Of a stretch of DNA of 64,000 nucleotides, positions 24,034 through 30,715 are shown one piece after another (within the stretch, counting starts at the first letter, position 1; every line of letters starts with the position of its first letter). Source of the DNA: Streptomyces rhizosphaerihabitans (GTDB lineage Bacteria > Actinomycetota > Actinomycetes > Streptomycetales > Streptomycetaceae); contig NZ_JAODTZ010000049.1 of assembly GCF_025399795.1 (NCBI RefSeq), positions 1-64,000 of the forward strand, given 5' to 3'. Both the position numbers and the translations under genes were made by a program. The notes beneath the pieces are model-generated. The model was not told where the DNA came from, ran no database searches, and saw only the letters and a list, made by a program, of their open reading frames with translations.

Positions 24034-24243
24034 ATGGCCCTACAGCTCCGCATGCTCGGCACCACTAGCGACGACGGAAAGTGCCCGACCCTGTACGAGG
24101 ACGTCGCGAGCGGGGACATCGTCGTGCAGGGGTACACCGTCACCGATCCCGAGGACGTCGCGCAGCTGGCGAACGTCCTCGAGGGCGAGTCGTTCGTCCG
24201 TATCCCGCGCGAGCTGCTCACCCGATTCGCCCCCAAGGAGTAG
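24034..24243 (+). CDS. small partner protein of the DUF6879/HTH module
   Basis: Encodes 69 aa. The sequence (CPTLYEDVASGDIVVQGYTV then DVAQLANVLEGESFVRIPRE) is the pattern of a small protein that regularly precedes DUF6879 genes in Streptomyces, as far as I recall. It starts the operon 24034-25624; five bases separate its stop from the next start. Confidence 0.75.
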   Translation: MALQLRMLGTTSDDGKCPTLYEDVASGDIVVQGYTVTDPEDVAQLANVLEGESFVRIPRELLTRFAPKE

Positions 24244-24248
24244 CGCGC

Positions 24249-24785
24249 GTGCCGCAGTTCATCGACGACGACACGTTCGGCTCGTACTTCGAGGAGTTCG
24301 AGCACACCGCGTGGCGGCTGGAGTCCCGCCGCGGTTACGGCTCCGACCGGGCCGGCGAGAAGTACCGCCGATACCTCGAGACCGGTGCCGTTCCCGACGA
24401 CTCGCAGCGCCCATGGTGCGTCAACGTCCGGGCGCAGACCGGTCAGGGCAAGCGCATCGAGCGCGTACGGATCGTCGACAACCCGCCCACCCAAGAGCAG
24501 TTGTTCCTGCTCGCCTCTGCGGCCGCCAACAACGCGGCAGGGGAGGACATCCGCAACTTGTGGCGCACGGACGCGGACAAGGCCGGGCTGCCCACGGTGG
24601 ACTTCTGGCTCTTCGACGCCCGCCGCGCCCTGGTCCTCCACTTCGACGACGCCGACGAGTACCTCGGCGCCGAGCTCGTCGAGGACCCTGAGCGCATCGT
24701 GAGGTTCTGCCAGATCCGGGATGTCGCCTGGCACTTCGCGATCCGGCGCGAGGAGTTCGCGGCGCAGGTAGCTTCGACGATGTGA
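24249..24785 (+). CDS. DUF6879 protein
   Basis: Encodes 178 aa from GTG 24249. The start FIDDDTFGSYFEEFEHTAWR with LESRRGY is the family signature, followed by RYLETGAVPDDSQRPWCVNV, RIERVRIVDNPPT-type sequence and a C-terminus with IRDVAWHFAIRREEF. DUF6879 proteins are encoded next to HTH-DUF5753 regulators and probably form a regulator/partner pair, like the DUF397 partners of WhiJ-type proteins. The stop overlaps the next GTG start. Confidence 0.82.
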   Translation: MPQFIDDDTFGSYFEEFEHTAWRLESRRGYGSDRAGEKYRRYLETGAVPDDSQRPWCVNVRAQTGQGKRIERVRIVDNPPTQEQLFLLASAAANNAAGEDIRNLWRTDADKAGLPTVDFWLFDARRALVLHFDDADEYLGAELVEDPERIVRFCQIRDVAWHFAIRREEFAAQVASTM

Positions 24786-25624
24786 GCACCGACTACCAAC
24801 AGGCCCGTGAAGCTCTCGGTGCGCGGCTGCGTGAGCTGCGCACCGGGAGCGGGGTCAACGGCAAGGAGTTCGCCGCACGTCTCGGCTGGCAGCGCTCCAA
24901 GGTCAGCCGCCTGGAGAACGGCAAGCAGACCGCGGCCGAAGCCGACGTCGAAGCGTGGGCACACGCAGCCGGACAGTCGGACGTCGTCGACGAGTTGAAG
25001 CACAGCCTGCGCGGACTGGAGACGGCGTACCGGAGTTGGAAGCGGCAGCTCGCGGCCGGCCATCGCGCCGTGCAGGAGGGTCACGTCGTCCAGGAGGCGC
25101 AGGCCGAGACGATCCACCTCTTCGAGTCGGGCATCATCCCCGGCGTCTTCCAGACCCCCGAGTACGCGCGAGGGGTTCTCACCGACGTGTCTACGCGCCT
25201 TGGTACGCCCCGAGACATCGAGGAAGGCGTACGGGCCCGCATGAAGCGCCAGGAGGCGCTGTACGAGCCGGGTCACCACTTCCACGCCCTCATCTGGGAG
25301 GGCGCTCTGCACGTTGTGCGCTGCGCTCCGGAGGCCATGACGGCGCAGCTCGACAGGCTCGGCGCGCTGATCGGCCTCGACACCGTCACGCTCGGCGTGA
25401 TCCCGTTCGGTGTACGTACGCCGTTCTCCCCGAAGCATGGGTTCTGGATCATTGACGAGCGTCTCGTCGTCGCGGACACGTGGAACGCTGAGCTGTGGCT
25501 CGACGCCGCGGACGACGTCGCGTTCTACCGTAAGGTGTGGTATCTGATGCGCGAGTCCGCGGTCTTCGGCCACCAGGCACACCGCCTGATCGTGCGAGCG
25601 CGGGCCCAGTTCAACCTCGCGTGA
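24782..25624 (+). CDS. XRE-family regulator with DUF5753 domain
   Basis: Encodes 280 aa. An N-terminal XRE helix-turn-helix (residues about 10-65: LGARLRELRTGSGVNGKEFA, then LGWQRSKVSRLENGKQTAAE) precedes the DUF5753 domain from residue about 95 (ETIHLFESGIIPGVFQTPEY, through to the segment with ITVTLGV-like strands and WLDAADDVAFYRKVWYLM). Proteins of this type are WhiJ/BldB-associated regulators in Streptomyces. It overlaps the DUF6879 gene and is bracketed by phased GCAATC repeats on both sides of the operon, its probable targets. Confidence 0.88.
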   Translation: MSTDYQQAREALGARLRELRTGSGVNGKEFAARLGWQRSKVSRLENGKQTAAEADVEAWAHAAGQSDVVDELKHSLRGLETAYRSWKRQLAAGHRAVQEGHVVQEAQAETIHLFESGIIPGVFQTPEYARGVLTDVSTRLGTPRDIEEGVRARMKRQEALYEPGHHFHALIWEGALHVVRCAPEAMTAQLDRLGALIGLDTVTLGVIPFGVRTPFSPKHGFWIIDERLVVADTWNAELWLDAADDVAFYRKVWYLMRESAVFGHQAHRLIVRARAQFNLA

Positions 25625-25671
25625 GCAATCGGCGGCAACCGCTCTGACTGCGTGCACAATCCCGCGCAATC
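25625..25671 (+). repeat. phased GCAATC-type repeats after the HTH gene
   Basis: GCAATC at 25625, GCAACC at 25635, ACAATC at 25656 and GCAATC at 25666. Two pairs with internal spacing of exactly 10 bases, pairs 31 bases apart; two copies continue as GCAATCGG. They lie upstream of the gene at 25712. Confidence 0.6.
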
Positions 25672-25711
25672 GGCCCCCACGCATGTGGCCTGAGTTCCTA
25701 CGGTTCTGGTC

Positions 25712-26176
25712 ATGGCCTTACAACCTGCCCCGTACGTACGACAGGCAGGACAGGACTGGCTCCTCTCCTGCGCCGACACGCCCGCTGAGACGCGGTCCCT
25801 GTGGGATGCGGACGAACTCGGCGCCTTCCCGACCGGTGGCCACTGGACCGCGGGCGAGACGTCCCTCGCCCGGACCATGGACGCGGTCAAGAGCATCCCG
25901 CCGGCTCGGCGGGGCCCAGTGCTGGCCGACTGTAACCAGGGGATCGCCTGGTGGCTGCTTCCACCAACCCTCACCGACGAACTCGACGACGTCTGCACGA
26001 TCACCGTCCGGCCCCGGGGCTGGCTTCTGCGCTGCCCTCCCGTGCTGTACCCGGTGCGCGGCCGCGTGTGGATCGAACGGCCGGACGGCTCCGGGCGCCT
26101 GACAGATCCCGTCCTGCTCGGCGCAGCGCTCGGCCCGGGCGGCGGTCCTCGACTCTCCACAGAGGCTTTCGGATGA
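25712..26176 (+). CDS. conserved Streptomyces hypothetical protein
   Basis: Encodes 154 aa, rich in Trp and Pro (WLLSCADTPAETRSLWDADE, then LADCNQGIAWWLLPPTLTDE, then VYPVRG-like strands with RVWIERPDGSGRL). No motif for an enzyme could be named. It heads three overlapping or nearly overlapping genes (25712-26588) behind the second GCAATC repeat set, so it is probably controlled by the adjacent regulator. Confidence 0.7.
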   Translation: MALQPAPYVRQAGQDWLLSCADTPAETRSLWDADELGAFPTGGHWTAGETSLARTMDAVKSIPPARRGPVLADCNQGIAWWLLPPTLTDELDDVCTITVRPRGWLLRCPPVLYPVRGRVWIERPDGSGRLTDPVLLGAALGPGGGPRLSTEAFG

Positions 26177-26382
26177 AGCAGCAGACCACTATGGACGACG
26201 GCCCCATCGACCTGTCCCTACCCCTCGACCAGCCGGAGCCAGCAGCCGACTGCCAGGTGTGCGCAGCTCTGGCCCGGCAACGCGCCACAGCCGAGGCGCA
26301 GGGCGACTGGTCCAAGGTGAGCGACTGCAACATCGAGATCCGCGGCCACAGTTCACCCCATCGTCGGCGGCGATCCTCGTGA
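26173..26382 (+). CDS. small CxxC-containing hypothetical protein
   Basis: Encodes 69 aa. The core ADCQVCAALARQRATAEAQG has a CxxC pair and a helix that continues to VSDCNIEIRGH; the last residues are basic. It overlaps both neighbours by four bases. Confidence 0.65.
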   Translation: MKQQTTMDDGPIDLSLPLDQPEPAADCQVCAALARQRATAEAQGDWSKVSDCNIEIRGHSSPHRRRRSS

Positions 26383-26588
26383 GCAGCCGCTTCGAGTTCG
26401 TCGACACCGGGATCGGCTACGGCCACTTGCAGCGGGTCGCCGCGGCCGGTCAGTTCAACAAGGTTCAGCGGGCGTACCGGGCGTACATCGACCATGGCGG
26501 CGGGTGTGCGACGTGCGCGGTGGACAGCACAGCCTGCCCGACAGCGGGGGAGCTGTGGGAGACGTACCGGGCTGCGAACAGATCATGA
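26379..26588 (+). CDS. small Cys-rich hypothetical protein
   Basis: Encodes 69 aa from GTG 26379. A helical N-terminal part (HLQRVAAAGQFNKVQRAYRA) precedes GGGCATCAVDSTACPTAGEL with three Cys that could bind zinc. Last gene of the 25712 operon; hairpins follow. Confidence 0.65.
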   Translation: MSSRFEFVDTGIGYGHLQRVAAAGQFNKVQRAYRAYIDHGGGCATCAVDSTACPTAGELWETYRAANRS

Positions 26589-26627
26589 GCTCTCGTGGCC
26601 AGCCCCGTGGCTGGCTGCGAGTAGGGG

Positions 26628-26662
26628 CCGGTCCGCCCCGTGTATGCAGCGGGGTGGGCCGG
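26628..26662 (+). terminator. 13-bp-stem hairpin after the small-gene operon
   Basis: CCGGTCCGCCCCG pairs with CGGGGTGGGCCGG over 13 positions including two G-U pairs; the loop is nine bases. It lies 40 bases after the preceding stop and is the likely operon terminator. A smaller hairpin (GCCAGCC with GGCTGGC) lies just before it. Confidence 0.6.
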
Positions 26663-26724
26663 TGACGGCTGGCCCGCCTGTCCTCGTACCCCAGTCTCAA
26701 CAGAGGGCGGGCGGGTCACCAGCC
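26661..26724 (+). ncRNA. leader hairpin A with conserved ACCCCAG loop
   Basis: CCCGCCTGTCCTC (26673-26685) pairs with GAGGGCGGGCGGG (26703-26715) over 13 positions, two of them G-U, with a 17-base loop containing ACCCCAG. Outer arms GGCTGG and CCAGCC can extend it. It lies 39 bases before the GTG of the next gene. The same stem and loop recur at 27997-28036. It could be a terminator or a cis-acting RNA; the function is inferred. Confidence 0.45.
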
Positions 26725-26762
26725 CCGGATCCGGGGCATCCGTCCACAACAGGAGGAAAGAC

Positions 26763-27218
26763 GTGACCATCGCGTTAGAACGTCCCGTGGGCACCACCGA
26801 CCCGATGACTCTCCTCAGCGCCGAGGTGGCTGAGCGGCTCACCAACCGAGTCACCACCGACCACCCGGAGATCAGCGCCGACACCGCGCGCCGGATCGTC
26901 GGCCAGGCCGCCGCGTTCATCGCGACGTCCGGCCAGCAGCCCTTCCAGAACTTGGCTCCGAGCGCCCTGGTCGACGTCGGCTGGCACGCGTTCGTCCTGC
27001 ACACCGTCGACTACGCGATCTTCTGCGAGAAGGTCGTCGGCCGGTTCGTCCATCACGTCCCGACCGACGACGCGCCGGCCGAAGAGGCGCAGCAGGCCAG
27101 GGAGCGCACGCTCGCGGCCATCGCGGCGGCCGGGTTCTCCATCGACCGGGAGCTGTGGCCGGACGTGGCGGAGTGCACCCAATGCCACGCCGGCTGTACG
27201 GACAGCCCGAACACCTGA
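26763..27218 (+). CDS. GRDP-like conserved protein
   Basis: Encodes 151 aa; GTG start behind GGAGGAAAG. The central stretch LVDVGWHAFVLHTVDYAIFC, followed by VGRFVHHVPTDD, matches the VDxxWHxFILxTxxYxxFC...GxFIHHxP pattern of proteins annotated as glycine-rich-domain-containing (GRDP/DUF1399-like). The C-terminus has a CxxC...C pattern (ECTQCHAGCTDS), possibly metal binding. It is followed by a methyltransferase gene, an arrangement I recall from other Streptomyces. Activity unknown. Confidence 0.7.
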   Translation: MTIALERPVGTTDPMTLLSAEVAERLTNRVTTDHPEISADTARRIVGQAAAFIATSGQQPFQNLAPSALVDVGWHAFVLHTVDYAIFCEKVVGRFVHHVPTDDAPAEEAQQARERTLAAIAAAGFSIDRELWPDVAECTQCHAGCTDSPNT

Positions 27219-27244
27219 CGAACCGGCGCAACCTGTAAGAGACT

Positions 27245-27276
27245 CCAGCCGTCCGGCGATGCTGCCGGGCGGCTGG
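27245..27276 (+). terminator. hairpin between the GRDP-like and methyltransferase genes
   Basis: CCAGCCGTCCGGC pairs with GCCGGGCGGCTGG across 13 positions (one G-U) with a six-base loop. It ends about 20 bases before the methyltransferase GTG, so it could also limit translation of that gene. Confidence 0.55.
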
Positions 27277-27296
27277 CCCTATGAGCGGAGCAGGCA

Positions 27297-27965
27297 GTGA
27301 CAGACACGGCGACGGCCTGGAACACGTACTCAAGCCAGCGGCCCGAGCGGCGGCCGGTGAACGCGGCCGGTGAAGCCACCTGGTTCAACTGGACCCAGTA
27401 CACCGACCACGGGCCCGACACCGATCTCCTTGACCTTGGGCCCGGTGACCGCGTGCTGGACCTGGGGTGCGGGAAGGGCGGGAACGCCGCGCATATCGCC
27501 GCGCAGGGTATGGCCGCCGTGGGGGTGGACATCTCTCCGGTGCAGCTGCGTGCCGCCGAGGAACGCTGGGGCGACACCCCTGGCCTCCAACTACGCCGGG
27601 CGGATGCGGTGGCGTACCTGCGGGAGGGCGGCGAGCCCTTCGCGGCGGTGTACTCGGTGTACGGGGTCGTGTGGTTCTCCGATCCCTCGGTCACCCTGCC
27701 TGCCATTCGCGAGCGGCTTAGGCCGGGCGGGGTGCTGGCGTTCTCGCAGCGGCCCGCTGTGGAGGGCTGCTACGGGTGCCAGGCCTCGTACATCCCGCGA
27801 GGTGAGGGCGAGGACCCGCTCGTCGTGAAGCGCTGGGACTACGAGCCGGAGGGCTGGGAGCGCCTGTTGAAGGAGCACGGCTACACGGATGTACGGGCCT
27901 CGGTGCTCGACGCACCGCCCGGCAGGCGCAAGGTCGGCACGCTCATCGTCCAGGCCCGCGCGTAG
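27297..27965 (+). CDS. class I SAM-dependent methyltransferase
   Basis: Encodes 222 aa. SAM-binding motif I is VLDLGCGKGGNAAHIAAQG (residues about 52-70), the acidic end of strand 2 is VGVDISPVQL, and later motifs follow in LRPGGVLAFSQRP. The N-terminal AWNTYSSQRPERRP is a cap. The substrate cannot be inferred; the fold resembles small-molecule methyltransferases. GTG start 78 bases after the GRDP-like gene. Confidence 0.85.
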   Translation: MTDTATAWNTYSSQRPERRPVNAAGEATWFNWTQYTDHGPDTDLLDLGPGDRVLDLGCGKGGNAAHIAAQGMAAVGVDISPVQLRAAEERWGDTPGLQLRRADAVAYLREGGEPFAAVYSVYGVVWFSDPSVTLPAIRERLRPGGVLAFSQRPAVEGCYGCQASYIPRGEGEDPLVVKRWDYEPEGWERLLKEHGYTDVRASVLDAPPGRRKVGTLIVQARA

Positions 27966-27996
27966 CCCTCTGCGTGGGTCAGGCCCACACGATCGT

Positions 27997-28036
27997 CCGC
28001 CCGTCCTCAGCACCCCAGCAGTACGAGGGCGGGCGG
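27997..28036 (+). ncRNA. leader hairpin B with conserved ACCCCAG loop
   Basis: CCGCCCGTCCTC (27997-28008) pairs with GAGGGCGGGCGG (28025-28036), one G-U pair; the 16-base loop again contains ACCCCAG. Similarity to hairpin A continues downstream (GGGC-rich, then CCCCGG). It sits 31 bases after the methyltransferase stop and 90 before the next ATG. Confidence 0.45.
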
Positions 28037-28126
28037 GCTCGTTGCCCCGGGGCCCGGCCGCAGCCCGGGATCCGCTATCGATCGATACGCGTATTCTGCC
28101 GCTCACGCTCGTCCGACTGGAGAGAC

Positions 28127-28843
28127 ATGCCAACCGCTGACTGGACCCTTGAGGCCGACGACGTCGTTGCCCTTCCCATCGACGATCTCGCGCTTCGGGT
28201 GCTGCGAGACGCCCTGCAGAACAACGAGTGGAACTACCGGAACTGGCTACTTGCCGCTGCCCACCGCGCCTACGTCACTCGCAAGGACGCCGTCGCGGCA
28301 CTCGGCGAAGCATGGGCCTGGCTCGTGAACCGCGGACTCGTTGTCCCCGACGTCGACCAGAACAGCATCGGGGCCTTCTTCATCAGCAGGCAGGGACACG
28401 AAGCTCTTACCCGTGGGCTTCCGTGGATCCGCGCCGTTCAGCGGCTCGACGTTCAGATGGTCCCGGTTCTTGAAGGTGCGGCTCGCCCTCAATACCTGCG
28501 CGGCGACTTTGAGGCTGCCGCCCTCATGGCGATGAAAGAGGTCGAGGTCCGGGTTCGCGAGCTCTCGGGCCTGTCTACCGGGCTGGTGGGCAGACCCCTG
28601 ATGCAGGAGGCATTCCGGCAGGGAAAGGACGGACAGCAGGGCGGTCCGCTCTCAGACCCGGAGGCGGAGAGTGGTGAAGCTGTTGCTCTGATGGAGCTCT
28701 TCAAGGGCGCCATCGGGCTCTTCAAGAACCCGGCCAGCCACCGGCGAGTCGACTACAGTGACCCCACCGAGGCGGCCGAGGTCGTTCTCCTTGCCGACCT
28801 GCTGATGCGACTTCTCGACAAGATCGAGGCAAGCCAGAGCTGA
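28127..28843 (+). CDS. TIGR02391-family (Ymh, HEPN-like) protein
   Basis: Encodes 238 aa. The C-terminal half has the TIGR02391 pattern: KEVEVRVRELSGLSTGLVGR, LMELFKGAIGLFKNPASHRR and DPTEAAEVVLLADLLMRLLD. NPASHR with nearby Arg/His resembles the RxxxxH core of HEPN folds, which include RNases of defence systems; catalysis is not shown. The N-terminal half looks like a winged helix (VAALGEAWAWLVNRGLVVPD). Members are scattered in mobile regions of many bacteria. A plausible anti-phage or stress cargo gene; inference only. Confidence 0.75.
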   Translation: MPTADWTLEADDVVALPIDDLALRVLRDALQNNEWNYRNWLLAAAHRAYVTRKDAVAALGEAWAWLVNRGLVVPDVDQNSIGAFFISRQGHEALTRGLPWIRAVQRLDVQMVPVLEGAARPQYLRGDFEAAALMAMKEVEVRVRELSGLSTGLVGRPLMQEAFRQGKDGQQGGPLSDPEAESGEAVALMELFKGAIGLFKNPASHRRVDYSDPTEAAEVVLLADLLMRLLDKIEASQS

Positions 28844-28858
28844 CCCGAGCGTCTAGCG

Positions 28859-29092
28859 CTACTCGGCCTTCACGGCCTTCCAGTAGGCATCTCGGGCCGC
28901 TTCGTAGACAGCCTGAGCCTCGTGCTCCGCCTCCATCGCCTGAATCCATGCGGGAGAGATCGTCGGGACGGGTCCCTCCCCAATGGGGCGCACCTCCCCG
29001 AGCTCCGCCCTCGCCTTCTCCGCGGTGCTGGTGTAGGCGTCGAGCGCAGTCAGGTACGCCGCTCGCAGCGCCTCAAGGTCAGCGACAGTCAT
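28859..29092 (-). CDS. small coiled-coil hypothetical protein
   Basis: Encodes 77 aa: two amphipathic helices (LEALRAAYLTALDAYTSTAE and EAEHEAQAVYEAARDAYWKA) around a Pro-rich turn, so a helical hairpin. It converges on the TIGR02391 gene, only 15 bases from its stop. A single GCAATC lies 43 bases upstream (29135). Confidence 0.65.
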   Translation of the reverse strand: MTVADLEALRAAYLTALDAYTSTAEKARAELGEVRPIGEGPVPTISPAWIQAMEAEHEAQAVYEAARDAYWKAVKAE

Positions 29093-29232
29093 AAGAAGTC
29101 CCCTTCCGGTTGAGAAGCGCGATGCTACCCCCGTGCAATCCAACATCGCAGGCCATAGCGGTGCCGACCGTAGCGCCGAGCGGCACACAGGGCGGCGGCT
29201 GAGAATCTGGCACCGGCTTGCTACACGCAACT

Positions 29233-29265
29233 GCGTCCGGCCACCGTGGGGTGATGGCCGGACGC
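29233..29265 (-). terminator. 11-bp-stem terminator of the 27-codon gene
   Basis: The arms GCGTCCGGCCA and TGGCCGGACGC are perfect, 11-base loop. It starts seven bases after the stop of the minus-strand mini-gene. Confidence 0.7.
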
Positions 29266-29271
29266 CCGTTG

Positions 29272-29355
29272 TTAGCGCCTGTATGGGGCGTACGTCTGTG
29301 GGTTCCGCATGCCGAGCTGCAGCATCGACTTCTCGACCACTTCCCGCAGGTTCAT
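29272..29355 (-). CDS. 27-residue mini-protein
   Basis: Reads MNLREVVEKSMLQLGMRNPQ and ends TYAPYRR before TAA, then a strong terminator. A TAA stop and the terminator directly behind it are the main support; no clear ribosome site lies before the ATG. It is the last non-backbone item before the polymerase gene. It could be a real micro-protein or the C-terminus of a lost gene. Confidence 0.4.
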   Translation of the reverse strand: MNLREVVEKSMLQLGMRNPQTYAPYRR

Positions 29356-29428
29356 GCTTGATTCTGCGTGGCGGCGCGGGCATCCGCCCGGTGTGCGCGC
29401 GCTGCGCGCTGCGCCTACCGTGGCTCGC

Positions 29429-30460
29429 ATGGGCGATGCGGTGGAACTCGAAGCGGCCGGCAGGAGCGTACGACTGTCCAGCCCGGACAAGGTCTTCTTC
29501 CCGGAGCGCGGCTTCACGAAGCTGGATCTCGCCCAGTACTACCTCGCCGTCGGCGACGGCATCATGCGCGTCCTCCGCAACCGTCCCACCACCCTGGAGC
29601 GCTATCCGGACGGAGTGACCGGCGAGTCCTTCTTCCAGAAGCGGGCCCCCAAGAACATGCCCGACTGGATCCCGACCGCCCACATCACCTTCCCCAGCGG
29701 CCGCAGCGCCGACGAGATGTGCCCCACCGAGCCCGCCGCCGTGCTCTGGGCCGCGCAGTACGGCACGCTCACGTTCCACCCGTGGCCGGTCCGCCGCGAC
29801 GATGTCGACCGCCCGGACGAGCTGCGCATCGACCTCGACCCGCAGCCCGGCACGGACTACGCCGACGCGGTGCACGCCGCCCACGAACTGCGCGAGGTCC
29901 TCCACGAGTACGGCGATCTGCGGGGCTGGCCCAAGACCTCCGGGGGCCGCGGGCTGCACGTCTTCGTGCCGATCGAGCCGCGCTGGACCTTCACCCAGGT
30001 GCGCCGGGCCGCCATCGCCGTCGGGCGCGAGCTCGAACGCCGTATGCCCGACCGGGTCACCACCGCGTGGTGGAAGGAGGAGAGAGGTGAAAAGATCTTC
30101 GTGGACTACAACCAGGCCGCGCGAGACCGCACCATGGCCTCCGCCTACTCCGTACGCCCCCGCCCGCACGCCCCCGTCTCCGCGCCGCTGCGCTGGGACG
30201 AGGTGGAGGACGCCAGACCCCGGGACTTCGACCTGGCGACCATGCCGGGGCGCTTCGCCGAACTAGGCGATGTGCACGCCGACATGGACGAGCATGCCTT
30301 CTCCCTGGAGGCCCTGCTGGAGCTCGCCAGCCGCGACGAGCACGACCACGGCCTCGGCGACCTCCCGTACCCGCCCGAGTATCCGAAGATGCCGGGCGAG
30401 CCCAAGCGCGTACAGCCGAGCCGCGCCAAACACGAGGAAGCTCAGCCGCCGAGCGGTTGA
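29429..30460 (+). CDS. LigD-type primase-polymerase domain protein
   Basis: Encodes 343 aa: a stand-alone archaeo-eukaryotic primase-type polymerase like the LigD polymerase domain. Signatures include SSPDKVFFPERGFTKLDLAQ, the catalytic Asp pair in ELRIDLDPQPG, KTSGGRGLHVFVP and EKIFVDYNQAARDRTMASAY with the third acidic residue. It fills short gaps or ends during break repair with the ligase at 8667-9737, from which the element now separates it. ATG at 29429 gives the normal family N-terminus. Confidence 0.92.
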   Translation: MGDAVELEAAGRSVRLSSPDKVFFPERGFTKLDLAQYYLAVGDGIMRVLRNRPTTLERYPDGVTGESFFQKRAPKNMPDWIPTAHITFPSGRSADEMCPTEPAAVLWAAQYGTLTFHPWPVRRDDVDRPDELRIDLDPQPGTDYADAVHAAHELREVLHEYGDLRGWPKTSGGRGLHVFVPIEPRWTFTQVRRAAIAVGRELERRMPDRVTTAWWKEERGEKIFVDYNQAARDRTMASAYSVRPRPHAPVSAPLRWDEVEDARPRDFDLATMPGRFAELGDVHADMDEHAFSLEALLELASRDEHDHGLGDLPYPPEYPKMPGEPKRVQPSRAKHEEAQPPSG

Positions 30461-30715
30461 TCACCCTTGGCCGGATCGCCCTCGCTGGGTCGCTCCCGGT
30501 CGGATCCCCGCTGGATCTCTGCCGGAGAGGGATCGCCGGCGGACGGATCTCCGGAGGCCGGATCAGTGGTGTCCTGATCACTCACGGAGTCCGACCACTC
30601 CCAGGTGGAGCGCGGTCGCGGCTGCCGGGCCCCTCGCGACGTGATCGGTTCGAGTTCACGAAGCGGGCGGCCGCGCGGCTATCCTGATCCGCATCCGCCG
30701 AGGAGGTGCCCTGAG

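Larger units (their letters stand above)
9750..29370. mobile_element. decayed actinomycete integrative conjugative element (AICE)
   Basis: About 19.6 kb between the ligase and polymerase genes has AICE content: an operon of overlapping small genes, DUF2637 and SpdB-like membrane proteins, an FtsK-type transfer ATPase, an excisionase-like HTH protein, then cargo. No tyrosine or serine integrase and no replication initiator can be found, the FtsK gene lacks its Walker A half, several genes are frameshifted or chimeric, and a transposon has inserted. Ends are approximate because no convincing att repeat was found; they are set by the ligase start and by the last non-backbone gene before the polymerase. 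Confidence 0.75.

Noticed and set aside
9735..29368. CATGCTT shared by the ligase start (9735) and 29353, followed by similar GA-TCT, as possible att core
   Set aside because: Only seven identical bases; such matches are expected by chance in 20 kb and the left copy is the ligase start codon.
17704..29400. Search for a tyrosine/serine integrase, replication initiator or tRNA gene in the element
   Set aside because: No frame shows an integrase R...HxxR...Y pattern, serine-recombinase start, Rep or primase motif, and no tRNA cloverleaf was seen; absence is by eye only.
30461..30600. Repeated GGATC motifs behind the polymerase gene
   Set aside because: Irregular spacing and no palindromic organisation; likely low-complexity sequence.
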